A stretch of DNA of 9,866 nt from Bacillota bacterium (GTDB lineage: Bacteria; Bacillota_C; Negativicutes; JAEYSJ01), in the NCBI GenBank assembly GCA_023434855.1, contig JAEYSJ010000343.1, positions 1 to 9,866 on the forward strand. The letters run 5' to 3'. The notes beneath the pieces were generated by a model, which was given only the letters and a program-made list of their open reading frames with translations, did not search any database and was not told the origin of the DNA. The position numbers and the translations under genes were made by a program. This document shows, in pieces, positions 1-6,458 of the stretch; the stretch's first letter is position 1, and every line of letters begins with the position of its first letter.

Positions 1-2
1 CT

Positions 3-476
3 AAAGAACAATGCATAAAGTACCTTTTGCGGCAAAATCCCCTGCCGCTGATTACGGTTACGCCAAAGGAACTGGTAGACTATTATTATACAGAAGGAAC
101 GCTGGAAGGTATCCGGCCTGATGTCGCGTTTGCCCAGGCTCTTCATGAAACCGGTAACTTTCGTTACGGTGGCGATGTGATTCCACTGCAAAATAATTAT
201 TGTGGTTTGGGGACAACAGGCGGAGGAGTTAAAGGGGGCTGGTTTCCATCTACGGAAATCGGTGTAAGGGCGCAAATTCAGCACTTGCTGGCATACGCTT
301 CCACCCGGCCGCCGTTGATGCCGGTTGTTGATCCGCGCTATGAATTGTTGAAACGCTCAAGTAATTTTGGGCAAGCGGTTACATGGACCGATTTAAATGG
401 AAAATGGGCGGTGCCTGGCAGATATTATGGACAGATGATACTTAAGATACATGCAAATATTTTAGCGGAAAGTTAG
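3..476 (+). CDS. Glucosaminidase-domain protein (GH73-like peptidoglycan hydrolase), 5' partial
   Basis: This is the C-terminal part of a cell-wall hydrolase expected to cleave N-acetylglucosaminyl bonds in peptidoglycan outside the membrane. The frame is open to the left window edge, and the residues before the TTG at 27 (KEQCIKYLLRQNP) read as part of the same domain, so the true start is upstream. Counting from the first visible codon, the motif HETG has its glutamate at about residue 49 (GAA at 147-149), the usual catalytic glutamate position of the family. It is followed by the family-typical FRYGGDV, QNNYCGLG, GGVKG, GVRAQIQHLLAYAS and DLNGKWAVPG motifs. No other domain is seen after it, and any signal peptide, anchor or SH3/LysM repeats would lie outside the window. 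The next gene starts 36 bases downstream with no terminator between, so co-transcription is possible. The family call is secure; the exact substrate bond is inferred. Confidence 0.9.
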   Translation, partial: KEQCIKYLLRQNPLPLITVTPKELVDYYYTEGTLEGIRPDVAFAQALHETGNFRYGGDVIPLQNNYCGLGTTGGGVKGGWFPSTEIGVRAQIQHLLAYASTRPPLMPVVDPRYELLKRSSNFGQAVTWTDLNGKWAVPGRYYGQMILKIHANILAES

Positions 477-512
477 TGGACCTTAATTTCAATAATAGTC
501 AGGAGGGGTTTG

Positions 513-1751
513 ATGTCAAATAGCGGCATGCTGGAAAAGTACGCCCGTCTGATTGTGAAAACGGGTATTAACATCCAAAATAAGCAAACACTTGTCGTTG
601 TATCGCCGATAGAATGTGCTGCCTTTGCCCGCATGATAGCCGAAGTGGCTTATAAAGAAGGCGCAAGGGATGTAGTGATCAGCTGGAAGGATGAGTTATT
701 CTCCAAAATCAGGTTTTTGCGCGCACCGGAAGTGGTTTTTGATGAGTTTCCGGAGTGGCAGAAGGAATTCTATATTTCCTATGTACGCCAGGGAGCGGCT
801 TTTATTAGTATTGCGGCCGCTGACCCCGAGCTTCTGAAAGATGTCGATCCTGAAAGAGTAGCCCGAGTACAAAAAGCCAGTAATGTAGCATTGCAAGAAT
901 ACCGGGAAAGCCTTATGAGCAATAAAAATGTTTGGTGTGTTGTATCAATTCCAACTCAGTCTTGGGCCAAAAAAGTTTTTCCCCAGGTATCTGCCGATCA
1001 GGCTGTTGAAAAGCTATGGGAGGCAATCTTTCAAAGTGTGAGGGTTGATACTGCCGATCCGGTTGCTGCCTGGGAAATACATAAAAAAAGCCTGAAAAGA
1101 AGCATGGATTTTCTGAATTCCAGTAAATTTAAGGTGTTCCATTATAAGAACTCACTTGGCACCGATCTAAAAATTGAATTGCCGGAAGACCACATTTGGC
1201 TCGGCGGTTCGGAATATACTCCTGAAGGAGTAGAGTTTATTGCCAACATGCCCACGGAAGAGGTATTTACTTTGCCTAAAAAGACAGGTGTTAATGGACG
1301 TGTCGTAAGTTCCAAGCCCTTAAATTATAATGGAAATCTGATTGAGCAGTTTTCGCTCACTTTTAAAGAAGGGAAAATCGTTGATTATACTGCGCAGCAA
1401 GGCCGGGAAATACTAAAAAAGCTGATTGAAACCGATGAAGGTTCCTGCTATCTTGGCGAAGTTGCTTTAGTGCCTTATGACTCGCCGATTTCAAAATCAA
1501 ATATTTTGTTTTATAATACTCTTTTTGATGAAAATGCATCTTGCCATCTGGCAATAGGCAAGGCATATCCTGTGTGTATCAAAAACGGTACTAATATGAG
1601 CAAGGAACAACTGGCAAAGAATGGAGTGAATGACTCTCTTGTTCACCAGGATTTTATGATTGGCACTGCTGACCTGGAGATTACCGGCACCACGACGGCA
1701 GGCGAAGAAATACCGGTATTTAAAAACGGCAACTTTACATTCAACAGCTAA
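513..1751 (+). CDS. M29 family aminopeptidase (AmpS/aminopeptidase T type)
   Basis: Predicted cytoplasmic metallo-aminopeptidase of family M29 that removes N-terminal residues from peptides using two metal ions. The 412-residue length is normal for the family. All expected ligands are visible: Glu250 (PTEE), Glu316 (LGEVALVP), His345 and Tyr352 (CHLAIGKAYP), and His378 and Asp380 (VHQDFMIGT). The N-terminal half has the usual alpha/beta region (LVVVSP, GARDVVISW). ATG 513 is chosen over the adjacent in-frame TTG 510 because AGGAGGGG at 501-508 is then properly spaced. The gene follows the glucosaminidase gene by 36 bases and ends at a hairpin terminator. A role in recycling wall or cytosolic peptides is only suggested by that neighbour. 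No missing residues or frameshifts are seen. Confidence 0.95.
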   Translation: MSNSGMLEKYARLIVKTGINIQNKQTLVVVSPIECAAFARMIAEVAYKEGARDVVISWKDELFSKIRFLRAPEVVFDEFPEWQKEFYISYVRQGAAFISIAAADPELLKDVDPERVARVQKASNVALQEYRESLMSNKNVWCVVSIPTQSWAKKVFPQVSADQAVEKLWEAIFQSVRVDTADPVAAWEIHKKSLKRSMDFLNSSKFKVFHYKNSLGTDLKIELPEDHIWLGGSEYTPEGVEFIANMPTEEVFTLPKKTGVNGRVVSSKPLNYNGNLIEQFSLTFKEGKIVDYTAQQGREILKKLIETDEGSCYLGEVALVPYDSPISKSNILFYNTLFDENASCHLAIGKAYPVCIKNGTNMSKEQLAKNGVNDSLVHQDFMIGTADLEITGTTTAGEEIPVFKNGNFTFNS

Positions 1752-1772
1752 GAGTAACAAAGCAGATATAAC

Positions 1773-1819
1773 AAGGTCTGAACCTTAAGCGATTATGGGT
1801 TCAGGCCTTTTAATATTTT
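1773..1819 (+). terminator. Rho-independent terminator after the M29 aminopeptidase
   Basis: Arms at 1773-1784 and 1798-1809 pair over 12 bp (AAGGTCTGAACC with GGTTCAGGCCTT, one G-T wobble) around a 13-base loop. A T-rich tail, TTAATATTTT, follows. It lies 21 bases after the aminopeptidase stop. Confidence 0.85.
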
Positions 1820-1861
1820 AGAATTTATTCTGCAGGCAGCCTGTGCTGGTATTTTTTTGAG

Positions 1862-2025
1862 CCACAGAGGACACAGAGGACACAGAGTGGAACGGCTCGA
1901 TATGCATCTCGCACAATCAAATAGGGATGTTGTATGTTGTTAACTGCGATGAAGGGTAATACATTGAGTTCAGGACGTTGCAGGGTTAAAAGAAATTAAT
2001 AATAATCCCTCTGTGTCCTCTGTGG
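1862..2025. repeat. Intergenic element bounded by perfect 18-bp inverted repeats of ACACAGAGG units
   Basis: The left arm (1862-1879) and right arm (2008-2025) are perfect inverted copies of CCACAGAGGACACAGAGG. The left side carries a third 9-bp unit (ACACAGAGT, 1880-1888), so it is a short direct repeat of period 9. The 128 bases between the arms contain no convincing gene, only very short frames. This resembles interspersed ACAGAGGACACAGAG repeats that I recall from other anaerobe genomes, but I cannot confirm the family here. With the terminator on its left, it accounts for most of the 389-base gap between the aminopeptidase and the next gene. Confidence 0.75.
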
Positions 2026-2084
2026 TTAGCCGTATCCCCAATGCAATGTCGGCGGTTTTCGTACGCATATGGCAAAAACTGCCC

Positions 2085-2113
2085 TTGGGTCAGGTCGAAT
2101 ATCGTGCTATAAT
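2085..2113 (+). promoter_or_regulatory. Sigma-A type promoter for the membrane protein / FtsH-like operon
   Basis: A -35 TTGGGT (2085-2090) and a perfect -10 TATAAT (2108-2113) are separated by 17 bases. The TG at 2105-2106 makes it an extended -10. The -10 box lies 27 bases before the start codon at 2141, leaving a short leader that contains AAGGAGGTG. Confidence 0.7.
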
Positions 2114-2140
2114 GTTATGTAAACTCAAGGAGGTGGGCCG

Positions 2141-2695
2141 ATGAACGGAAAGAATATTCGCTGGCTAAGAGGTTGTCTAGCATTTGGCCTAACGCTGGCA
2201 GTTTTAAGTCTGGGGCAGTTTTTATGGCACAATTATGCCGTTGCCCAGCCTTTGGACAAAGTACTGCAGGATGTAGACGGAGTGGAAAAGATAACCTGGC
2301 AGGATAGTCGCAGACAGAACGAGCCTGTTAACATATTTGTGACATTGGACCATCCGGCTAACTTACAAAAAACATATATGGAAATCAGTGAAAGGGCCGC
2401 CAGGGTGCTGGGCCGTCAGCCTTTTCGGGTGGTAATCAGGGATCATCGCACACCGGAACTGGAACAATTGTTTTACGATGTTCATTATTATTTTCAGGAA
2501 GCTATCACAAACGGCAATTTTTCGCTGATGGCGGACAAAGTCCGGGAAAAAGCGCGGTCCCAAGGGGCGGAAGCCAACATTTATGTGGATGGCCAATATA
2601 TTTATGTGCAATTGACCAGACAAAATGATTCTTTCTATACCCTTATACCCAGAATGCCCGAAAGAGGGGAGGGCAAATACAATGGCTTACGTTGA
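2141..2695 (+). CDS. Membrane-anchored protein of unknown function, partner gene of the FtsH-like protease
   Basis: I do not recognise the family. The 184-residue product starts at ATG 2141 behind a strong AAGGAGGTG. Residues 1-10 are basic, about 11-28 are a hydrophobic segment ending near AVAQ (33-36), and the rest is soluble, so it is an uncleaved signal anchor or a secreted protein with its bulk outside the cytoplasm. The soluble part shows alternating strands and helices: VNIFVTL (63-69), a helix to about 90, FRVVIRD (95-101), a long helix 104-140, then EANIYVDGQYIYVQL (144-158). This is a compact alpha/beta pattern without catalytic motifs or cysteines. The last 14 bases overlap the next gene, whose ribosome binding site lies inside this one, so translation is probably coupled. 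The overlap suggests it works with the protease, as adaptor, regulator or a domain supplied in trans; this is inference. Confidence 0.8.
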   Translation: MNGKNIRWLRGCLAFGLTLAVLSLGQFLWHNYAVAQPLDKVLQDVDGVEKITWQDSRRQNEPVNIFVTLDHPANLQKTYMEISERAARVLGRQPFRVVIRDHRTPELEQLFYDVHYYFQEAITNGNFSLMADKVREKARSQGAEANIYVDGQYIYVQLTRQNDSFYTLIPRMPERGEGKYNGLR

Positions 2696-4175
2696 ATTTA
2701 TTGCCGGTTCAGTGGCGGGAATATTGGTATTTCTGGCATTGCAGGGAGTGGATATTCTCCCTGTGGTATTTTTTCTGGGATTAGGCGGGGCGCTGTTTTA
2801 TCTTAACGGCGTTCGGTTTTCCGGACGTAAATTTTTGGCTGCTTCCGGAACGGAGAACTTGCAGACAGTTTCATTTGACGATATCGGTGGTCAGGAAGTG
2901 GCCAAGAAAGAACTTTGTGAAGCTCTGGAATTTATTAAAAACGACGATCTGATAAAAACTCTGGGAATCCGCCCGCTTAAGGGTATTTTGTTAAACGGTC
3001 CGCCCGGTACAGGCAAAACTTTACTGGCCAAAGCGGCAGCGAGTTTAACCAATTCGGCATTTCTATCAGCCAGCGGGTCGGAATTTGTAGAAATGTATGT
3101 TGGCGTTGGCGCCCAGCGGGTGCGCCAGTTGTTCAAGCAAGCCAGGATTTCCGCTAAAAAGCTAAAGAAATCCAGTGCAGTAATTTTTATTGATGAAATG
3201 GAAGTGGTGGGAGGAACACGGGGACAGAAACATGGCCATTTGGAGCATGACCAGACTTTAAATGAACTTCTGGTGCAAATGGATGGTCTCACAGCCAATG
3301 AAGAGATACGAATTTTAGTTATTGGCGCGACTAACCGGGTGGATATGCTGGACCAGGCATTACTCCGGCCAGGCCGTTTTGACAGGTTGGTAAAGGTAGA
3401 CCTGCCTGATAAAAAGGGACGGCTGCGGATTTTAGAACTGCATACCCGTAATAAAACTTTATCTGCTGATCTGTCTCTCGAGGATGTGGCTAAAGATACC
3501 TTTGGATTTTCCGGCGCCCATTTGGAAAGTGTGGCCAATGAAGCCGCTATTTTAGCGATGCGTGAGGATGCCAGAGAAATTACGCCCCGGCATTTTCGCG
3601 GAGCAATCGAAAAGGTAATGATGGGGGAAAAACTTGACAAGCTGCCCAACGCCGGAGAGAAGTACAGAGTAGCCATACATGAAGCAGGTCATGCTTTGAT
3701 CGGCGAGCTTTTACTGCCGCGTTCAGTAGCCAGTGTCAACGTGGCATCCCGCAGCAATGCCTTAGGATATGTGCGTCAGACCCAGGAAGAGGATATGTAC
3801 CTTCACACTTACGGTTACCTTAAAAACCGGATTGCCGTTGCATTAGCCGGATCGGTAGCTGAAGAAGTTATGCTTAGCAGCCGTAGTACAGGCGGCGCCA
3901 ATGATTTTAAACAAGCTGCCGACCTTGCGCGGCAGATAGTATATGGCGGTATGTCCGAAATGGGTATTGTTCCCGTCGAAGATATGCCCAAGGAAAAGCT
4001 CTACAGTGCGGTTGCCGATATATTGCGGGTTGTCGAGAACGAAACACGGGAACTGGTTGGCAGATACCGCTGTGAATTAGAGCAAATAACTACCCTGCTT
4101 TTAGATAAAGAAACCATATCCGGGGATGAACTGCGGGCTCTCCTGCAAATAAACAGTACAATGGTCTGTGCGTAA
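2682..4175 (+). CDS. Short FtsH-like membrane AAA protease (AAA ATPase + M41 peptidase)
   Basis: Predicted membrane-bound ATP-dependent zinc protease that unfolds and degrades membrane or cytosolic proteins. Two hydrophobic segments (about 5-22 and 26-42) form a tight hairpin. The AAA module has Walker A GPPGTGKT (106-113), pore-loop MYVG (138-141, Tyr where FtsH usually has Phe), Walker B IFIDE (168-172) and arginine fingers Arg229/Arg232 in LLRPGRFDR. The peptidase has HEAGH (333-337) and the third ligand Asp408 in GGANDF. It therefore looks catalytically complete. At 497 residues it is well short of canonical FtsH (about 600-650), mainly because the extracytoplasmic domain between the two membrane segments is missing and the C-terminal tail is short. 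ATG 2682 is chosen because GGGGAGGG (2666-2673) precedes it and the hydrophobic N-terminus begins there; an upstream in-frame ATG at 2625 lacks this. It is probably a second FtsH-type protein rather than the main ftsH. Confidence 0.93.
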   Translation: MAYVEFIAGSVAGILVFLALQGVDILPVVFFLGLGGALFYLNGVRFSGRKFLAASGTENLQTVSFDDIGGQEVAKKELCEALEFIKNDDLIKTLGIRPLKGILLNGPPGTGKTLLAKAAASLTNSAFLSASGSEFVEMYVGVGAQRVRQLFKQARISAKKLKKSSAVIFIDEMEVVGGTRGQKHGHLEHDQTLNELLVQMDGLTANEEIRILVIGATNRVDMLDQALLRPGRFDRLVKVDLPDKKGRLRILELHTRNKTLSADLSLEDVAKDTFGFSGAHLESVANEAAILAMREDAREITPRHFRGAIEKVMMGEKLDKLPNAGEKYRVAIHEAGHALIGELLLPRSVASVNVASRSNALGYVRQTQEEDMYLHTYGYLKNRIAVALAGSVAEEVMLSSRSTGGANDFKQAADLARQIVYGGMSEMGIVPVEDMPKEKLYSAVADILRVVENETRELVGRYRCELEQITTLLLDKETISGDELRALLQINSTMVCA

Positions 4176-4185
4176 GAAATGATAA

Positions 4186-4216
4186 TTGCCTCTTAAAACA
4201 AATTATATGGTATAAT
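4186..4216 (+). promoter_or_regulatory. Extended -10 promoter for rarD
   Basis: TGGTATAAT (4208-4216) is an extended -10 with a perfect hexamer. A weak -35 candidate, TTGCCT (4186-4191), lies 19 bases upstream, longer than ideal but acceptable with an extended -10. The -10 box runs into the dyad at 4212-4245, so transcription would start inside the dyad. Confidence 0.6.
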
Positions 4217-4245
4217 AGAGCGTGTTTGAAAACACGCTCTATTAT
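4212..4245. promoter_or_regulatory. Perfect 16-bp dyad overlapping the rarD promoter (operator or terminator)
   Basis: Arms 4212-4227 and 4230-4245 are exact inverted copies (ATAATAGAGCGTGTTT) with only GA between. It sits 36 bases after the FtsH-like stop codon and about 66 before the rarD start. The GC-containing core could terminate the upstream operon, but the tail (CTTGCGG) is poor in T. Because the left arm includes most of the -10 hexamer, a repressor operator is an alternative. Either use is inference. Confidence 0.7.
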
Positions 4246-4311
4246 CTTGCGGGGCTTAGTGGGAGTTTGCAACCTGACAGCGTTAATCCATATATTGAAG
4301 AGGTAACTATT

Positions 4312-5250
4312 ATGATGCTTAAATGTACTAATGACAAAATGCTGGGGGCGGCATCTGCCGCAGGCGCCTATATGTTGTGGGGAGTTTTGCCCATCTACTG
4401 GAAAGCCCTTGATCATGTTCCGGCATATGAAATTCTGGCCCATCGTATAATTTGGTCTTTTTGTTTTATGATGTTCATATTATTTGTGACTAACGGTGTG
4501 AAGACATTTCAGGATGAATGTCGTCAAATTGTAAGTGAGCCTAAAAGATTCTTCGGTGTAGTAGCAGCGTCGCTGCTTATTAGTATTAACTGGCTGACTT
4601 ATATCTGGGCTGTTAACGAAAATCGTATTATTGAAACCAGCCTGGGCTATTATATTAACCCCTTAGTAAGTGTTTTGCTTGGCATTTTTGTATTAAAGGA
4701 AAAACTGTCGGTTTGGCAAGTCATTTCGTTTTTGCTTGCCTTGGTCGGCGTGTTGAATATGGCCGTCAATTTTGGGACTGTTCCCTGGGTAGCTTTATTA
4801 TTGGCAATCAGTTTTGCCTTATATGGTCTGTTTAAAAAAATGGTAAGAGTCGGATCAATAACCGGTATTACCCTGGAAACTCTCATTGTCTCACCACTGG
4901 CCCTGATATATGTATCCTATTTGCAGCAGTCTGGGAAAGGAGCCTTTCAGTTTAGCTGGCAGGGTACGTCCGAACTACTGATTGGTGCAGGTGTTGTAAC
5001 AGCGGTGCCGCTTATTTTATTTGCCTGTGGCGCTAATCGTCTGCCTTTAACGCTAATTGGCTTTCTGCAGTACATATCACCGACGATTGCGCTCATTTTA
5101 GGAATATTTTTGTACCATGAGCCTTTTACAACTGCTCATCTGCTGTCATTTGGTTTTATTTGGCTGGCCCTTGCTATTTTTTCGCTATCGCGGACCAAGC
5201 CATTCTGCCGGCTTGAATCCGTGCTGGAGAGAAAATGCCTGGCGAAATGA
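4312..5250 (+). CDS. rarD: RarD, EamA/DMT superfamily transporter
   Basis: Predicted inner-membrane permease of the drug/metabolite transporter superfamily, RarD subfamily (so named from a chloramphenicol-sensitivity annotation); its substrate is unknown. The 312-residue protein has about ten hydrophobic segments arranged as two EamA halves (about 10-150 and 157-291). RarD-typical motifs are visible: WGVLPIYWKALDHVPAYEILAHR (split here as WGVLPIYWK at 23-31 and EILAHRIIWS at 40-49), NWLTYIWAVN (93-102), SLGYYINPLVSVLLG (110-124), YGLFKK (171-176) and LPLTLIGFLQYISPT (244-258). ATG 4312 is preferred because AGAGG (4299-4303) lies eight bases upstream; the frame stays open to 4222 but that part overlaps the dyad and is not RarD-like. 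An ATG at 4315 is a near-equivalent start. It is a single-gene unit with its own promoter and terminator. Confidence 0.92.
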   Translation: MMLKCTNDKMLGAASAAGAYMLWGVLPIYWKALDHVPAYEILAHRIIWSFCFMMFILFVTNGVKTFQDECRQIVSEPKRFFGVVAASLLISINWLTYIWAVNENRIIETSLGYYINPLVSVLLGIFVLKEKLSVWQVISFLLALVGVLNMAVNFGTVPWVALLLAISFALYGLFKKMVRVGSITGITLETLIVSPLALIYVSYLQQSGKGAFQFSWQGTSELLIGAGVVTAVPLILFACGANRLPLTLIGFLQYISPTIALILGIFLYHEPFTTAHLLSFGFIWLALAIFSLSRTKPFCRLESVLERKCLAK

Positions 5251-5257
5251 CAATATA

Positions 5258-5300
5258 AAATGCCGTACAGTGTTTTACTGTGCGGCATTTCTTATAAATC
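5258..5300 (+). terminator. Terminator after rarD
   Basis: Arms 5258-5271 (AAATGCCGTACAGT) and 5277-5290 (ACTGTGCGGCATTT) pair over 14 bp with one wobble around the loop GTTTT. The T-rich sequence CTTATAAATCTTTT follows. It begins eight bases after the rarD stop. Confidence 0.88.
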
Positions 5301-5346
5301 TTTTGACCTATACTTCTTAAGTACGTTGTAAAATCTGATCTAAGTA

Positions 5347-5736
5347 CTATTGATGAGGAGAACACTTAGGCGAACAATAGGATTTAGGATAACAGTTTGT
5401 CATGGGATAACAATTAGTGCGCGGATAACAGTTTGTCATAGGATAGCAATTGGTGCGCGGATAACAGTTTGTCATGGGATCGCAATTAGTGCGCGGATAG
5501 CAGTTGGTCATGGGATAGCAGTTGGTGCGCGGGTAACAGCTGCTCATGGGATGGCAGCTGGTGTGAGGATAACAATGACTTATGGGATCACAGCTAGTGT
5601 GAGGATAGCAATTAGTATGAGGATAACAACTGCTCATAGGGTTGCAATTCATGGGGAAACACTGCCGTCCGTCTTCTTTCTCCGCATTTTCCTGCTCAGT
5701 GATTTCAGGTTTTTCCCATTTGGGCTTTTTGCTCAT
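5347..5736 (-). CDS. Cysteine-rich CxPxxx hexapeptide-repeat protein (possible spore coat/surface protein)
   Basis: I cannot assign a named family. The 129-residue product starts at ATG 5736 with AAAGGAGC at 5745-5752 upstream. Residues 1-25 are charged (KKPKWEKPEITEQENAEKEDGR). From Cys26 on, the protein is a tandem array: fifteen hexads CxPxxx from 31 to 120, mostly CYPRTN and CYPMTN, then CSPKCSPHQ. There are 18 cysteines and no signal peptide or membrane segment. In the C-terminal half the hexads alternate R/M, giving a 12-residue (36-bp) higher repeat. Such low-complexity Cys/Pro/Tyr proteins are typical of cross-linked spore coat or exosporium layers, or of metal-binding proteins; either role is inference. 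The repeat makes the opposite strand open as well, but this strand has the ribosome binding site and a non-repetitive N-terminus. It lies downstream of the ymaF-like gene on the same strand, separated by a terminator. Confidence 0.82.
   Translation of the reverse strand: MSKKPKWEKPEITEQENAEKEDGRQCFPMNCNPMSSCYPHTNCYPHTSCDPISHCYPHTSCHPMSSCYPRTNCYPMTNCYPRTNCDPMTNCYPRTNCYPMTNCYPRTNCYPMTNCYPKSYCSPKCSPHQ
5377..5646. repeat. Tandem 18-bp coding repeat (15 units), with 36-bp higher-order period
   Basis: The DNA beneath the Cys-rich hexads repeats every 18 bp, with units such as GGATAACAGTTTGTCATG alternating with GTGCGCGGATAACAG-type units on the + strand. Neighbouring units are closer at 36-bp offset than at 18, which fits duplication of a two-hexad block. 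Identity is highest at the 5380-5540 end and decays toward 5640, the N-terminal side of the protein, where HTS, ISH and SS variants appear. Confidence 0.8.
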
Positions 5737-5779
5737 GTATTTAAGCTCCTTTCTCTCAAAAATAATGGCGTACTACTAC

Positions 5780-5787
5780 ATATTATG
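5780..5787 (-). promoter_or_regulatory. Weak sigma-K-like -10 candidate for the Cys-rich gene
   Basis: On the - strand, CATAATAT fits the CATAnnnT part of the mother-cell sigma-K -10 consensus and lies about 44 bases before the start codon. No clear AC -35 element is seen 16-17 bases upstream, so this is only a hint that the gene may be sporulation-controlled. Confidence 0.2.
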
Positions 5788-5854
5788 CATGTGCACATTA
5801 TCGGGGCATGTATTTCGCAGCTTTTTTATAAAAATTTGCAGTCGAAAATCAATA

Positions 5855-5887
5855 AAAACACCTCTTAATTTTCTTAAGAGGTGTTTT
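5855..5887 (-). terminator. Terminator after the ymaF-like gene
   Basis: Perfect 14-bp arms (AAAACACCTCTTAA at 5855-5868 and its complement at 5874-5887) enclose a 5-base loop. On the - strand the hairpin runs into TTTTTATTGATTTT. It lies 37 bases past the ymaF-like stop and separates it from the Cys-rich gene. Confidence 0.85.
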
Positions 5888-5924
5888 GCAGATTTTTGCT
5901 ATTTTCAATGATAAAACAGTTTTC

Positions 5925-6296
5925 TCAATCATCGTCACAGGTGGTATCGGGAGAGACATCAGTCACACTGTTAAAGCAATGCCTGTGTCCAACATCATGG
6001 CTTGTTTCACCATCAAATTGATGGGTATGTTCCCCGCCTGCCACGTCAATGGATGGACCTGTTATCACATCAACTAAATGCCAGTGTGGTTTGTGTTTTA
6101 TCGGACTGAAAGAAGTCCTGATATAGATACGGTGGACATGGCTGCCGTCGGCACTCATTGCCGGCCTTGTAGTTCCGGCCAATATATGTTGATGATCATG
6201 AGCTACATCGACTAATGTCATAAATGCATGATTATGATTCATACTATCCCTTGCCGGCGCTGTTTGGACAGGTTTGCGTTCTTCTTCATTACTCAA
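5925..6296 (-). CDS. ymaF: YmaF-family histidine-rich protein
   Basis: A small soluble protein of 123 residues matching the YmaF family, whose function is not established. It has 15 histidines in regularly spaced HxH-type clusters: NHNH (20-23), HDHQH (33-37), HVH (53-55), HKPHWH (68-73), EHTHQFDG (89-96) and HDVGHRH (100-106). Cys107 and Cys120 are its only cysteines and the tail is acidic (CDDD). The clusters suggest binding of transition metals, but this is inference. There is no signal peptide or membrane segment. The start is a TTG at 6296, supported by AGGAGGGG (6303-6310) six bases away; no in-frame ATG comes before the family-like region except Met19. It is transcribed divergently from citXG and ends at its own terminator. 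I see no convincing sigma-A promoter in the 220-base divergent region for it. Confidence 0.85.
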   Translation of the reverse strand: MSNEEERKPVQTAPARDSMNHNHAFMTLVDVAHDHQHILAGTTRPAMSADGSHVHRIYIRTSFSPIKHKPHWHLVDVITGPSIDVAGGEHTHQFDGETSHDVGHRHCFNSVTDVSPDTTCDDD

Positions 6297-6420
6297 ATTA
6301 ATCCCCTCCTCCTCTAATCATGATATTCGGTATCTTTTCAAATGTGACTAGGAGTCTGTTGCAAAAGCCATTTTGGTGCAAATCCGTCCACAATATATCT
6401 ACATTTATTGAACGATAAAC

Positions 6421-6458
6421 CCAAGGTGCAGCAATTTCCTGACGTTGTTGCACTTTGG
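6421..6458. promoter_or_regulatory. 14-bp dyad overlapping the citXG promoter
   Basis: Arms 6421-6434 (CCAAGGTGCAGCAA) and 6445-6458 (TTGTTGCACTTTGG) pair along all 14 positions, with two G-T wobbles and a 10-base loop. The proposed -35 box of citXG lies inside the right arm. With no T-run after it, a terminator is unlikely and an operator more plausible. Confidence 0.6.

Noticed and set aside
27..476. TTG at 27 as the true start of the glucosaminidase gene
   Set aside because: The reading frame and family-like sequence continue upstream to the window edge, and no ribosome binding site precedes 27.
1889..2007. Small coding frames inside the inverted-repeat element
   Set aside because: The available frames are fewer than about 20 codons and have no ribosome binding sites.
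2891..3676. A 261-codon open frame opposite the FtsH-like protease
   Set aside because: It lies wholly inside a well-supported gene with intact AAA and protease motifs, and its translation is serine/arginine-rich, as expected of a shadow frame.
4222..4311. Longer N-terminus for RarD starting at ATG-like codon 4222
   Set aside because: Those codons come from the dyad and leader, have no ribosome binding site, and are not RarD-like; 4312 has a well-spaced site.
4246..4311. Possible riboswitch in the rarD leader
   Set aside because: The 66 bases after the dyad show no fold or motif that I recognise.
5377..5646. Regular repeats suggestive of a CRISPR array
   Set aside because: The units are contiguous 18/36-bp repeats with no unique spacers, and they encode an in-frame Cys-rich peptide array.
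5350..5868. A 172-codon open frame on the + strand across the Cys-repeat region
   Set aside because: It mirrors the 18-bp repeat of the - strand gene, lacks a good ribosome binding site, and reads into the terminator of the neighbouring gene. The - strand frame has a proper start site and a non-repetitive N-terminus.
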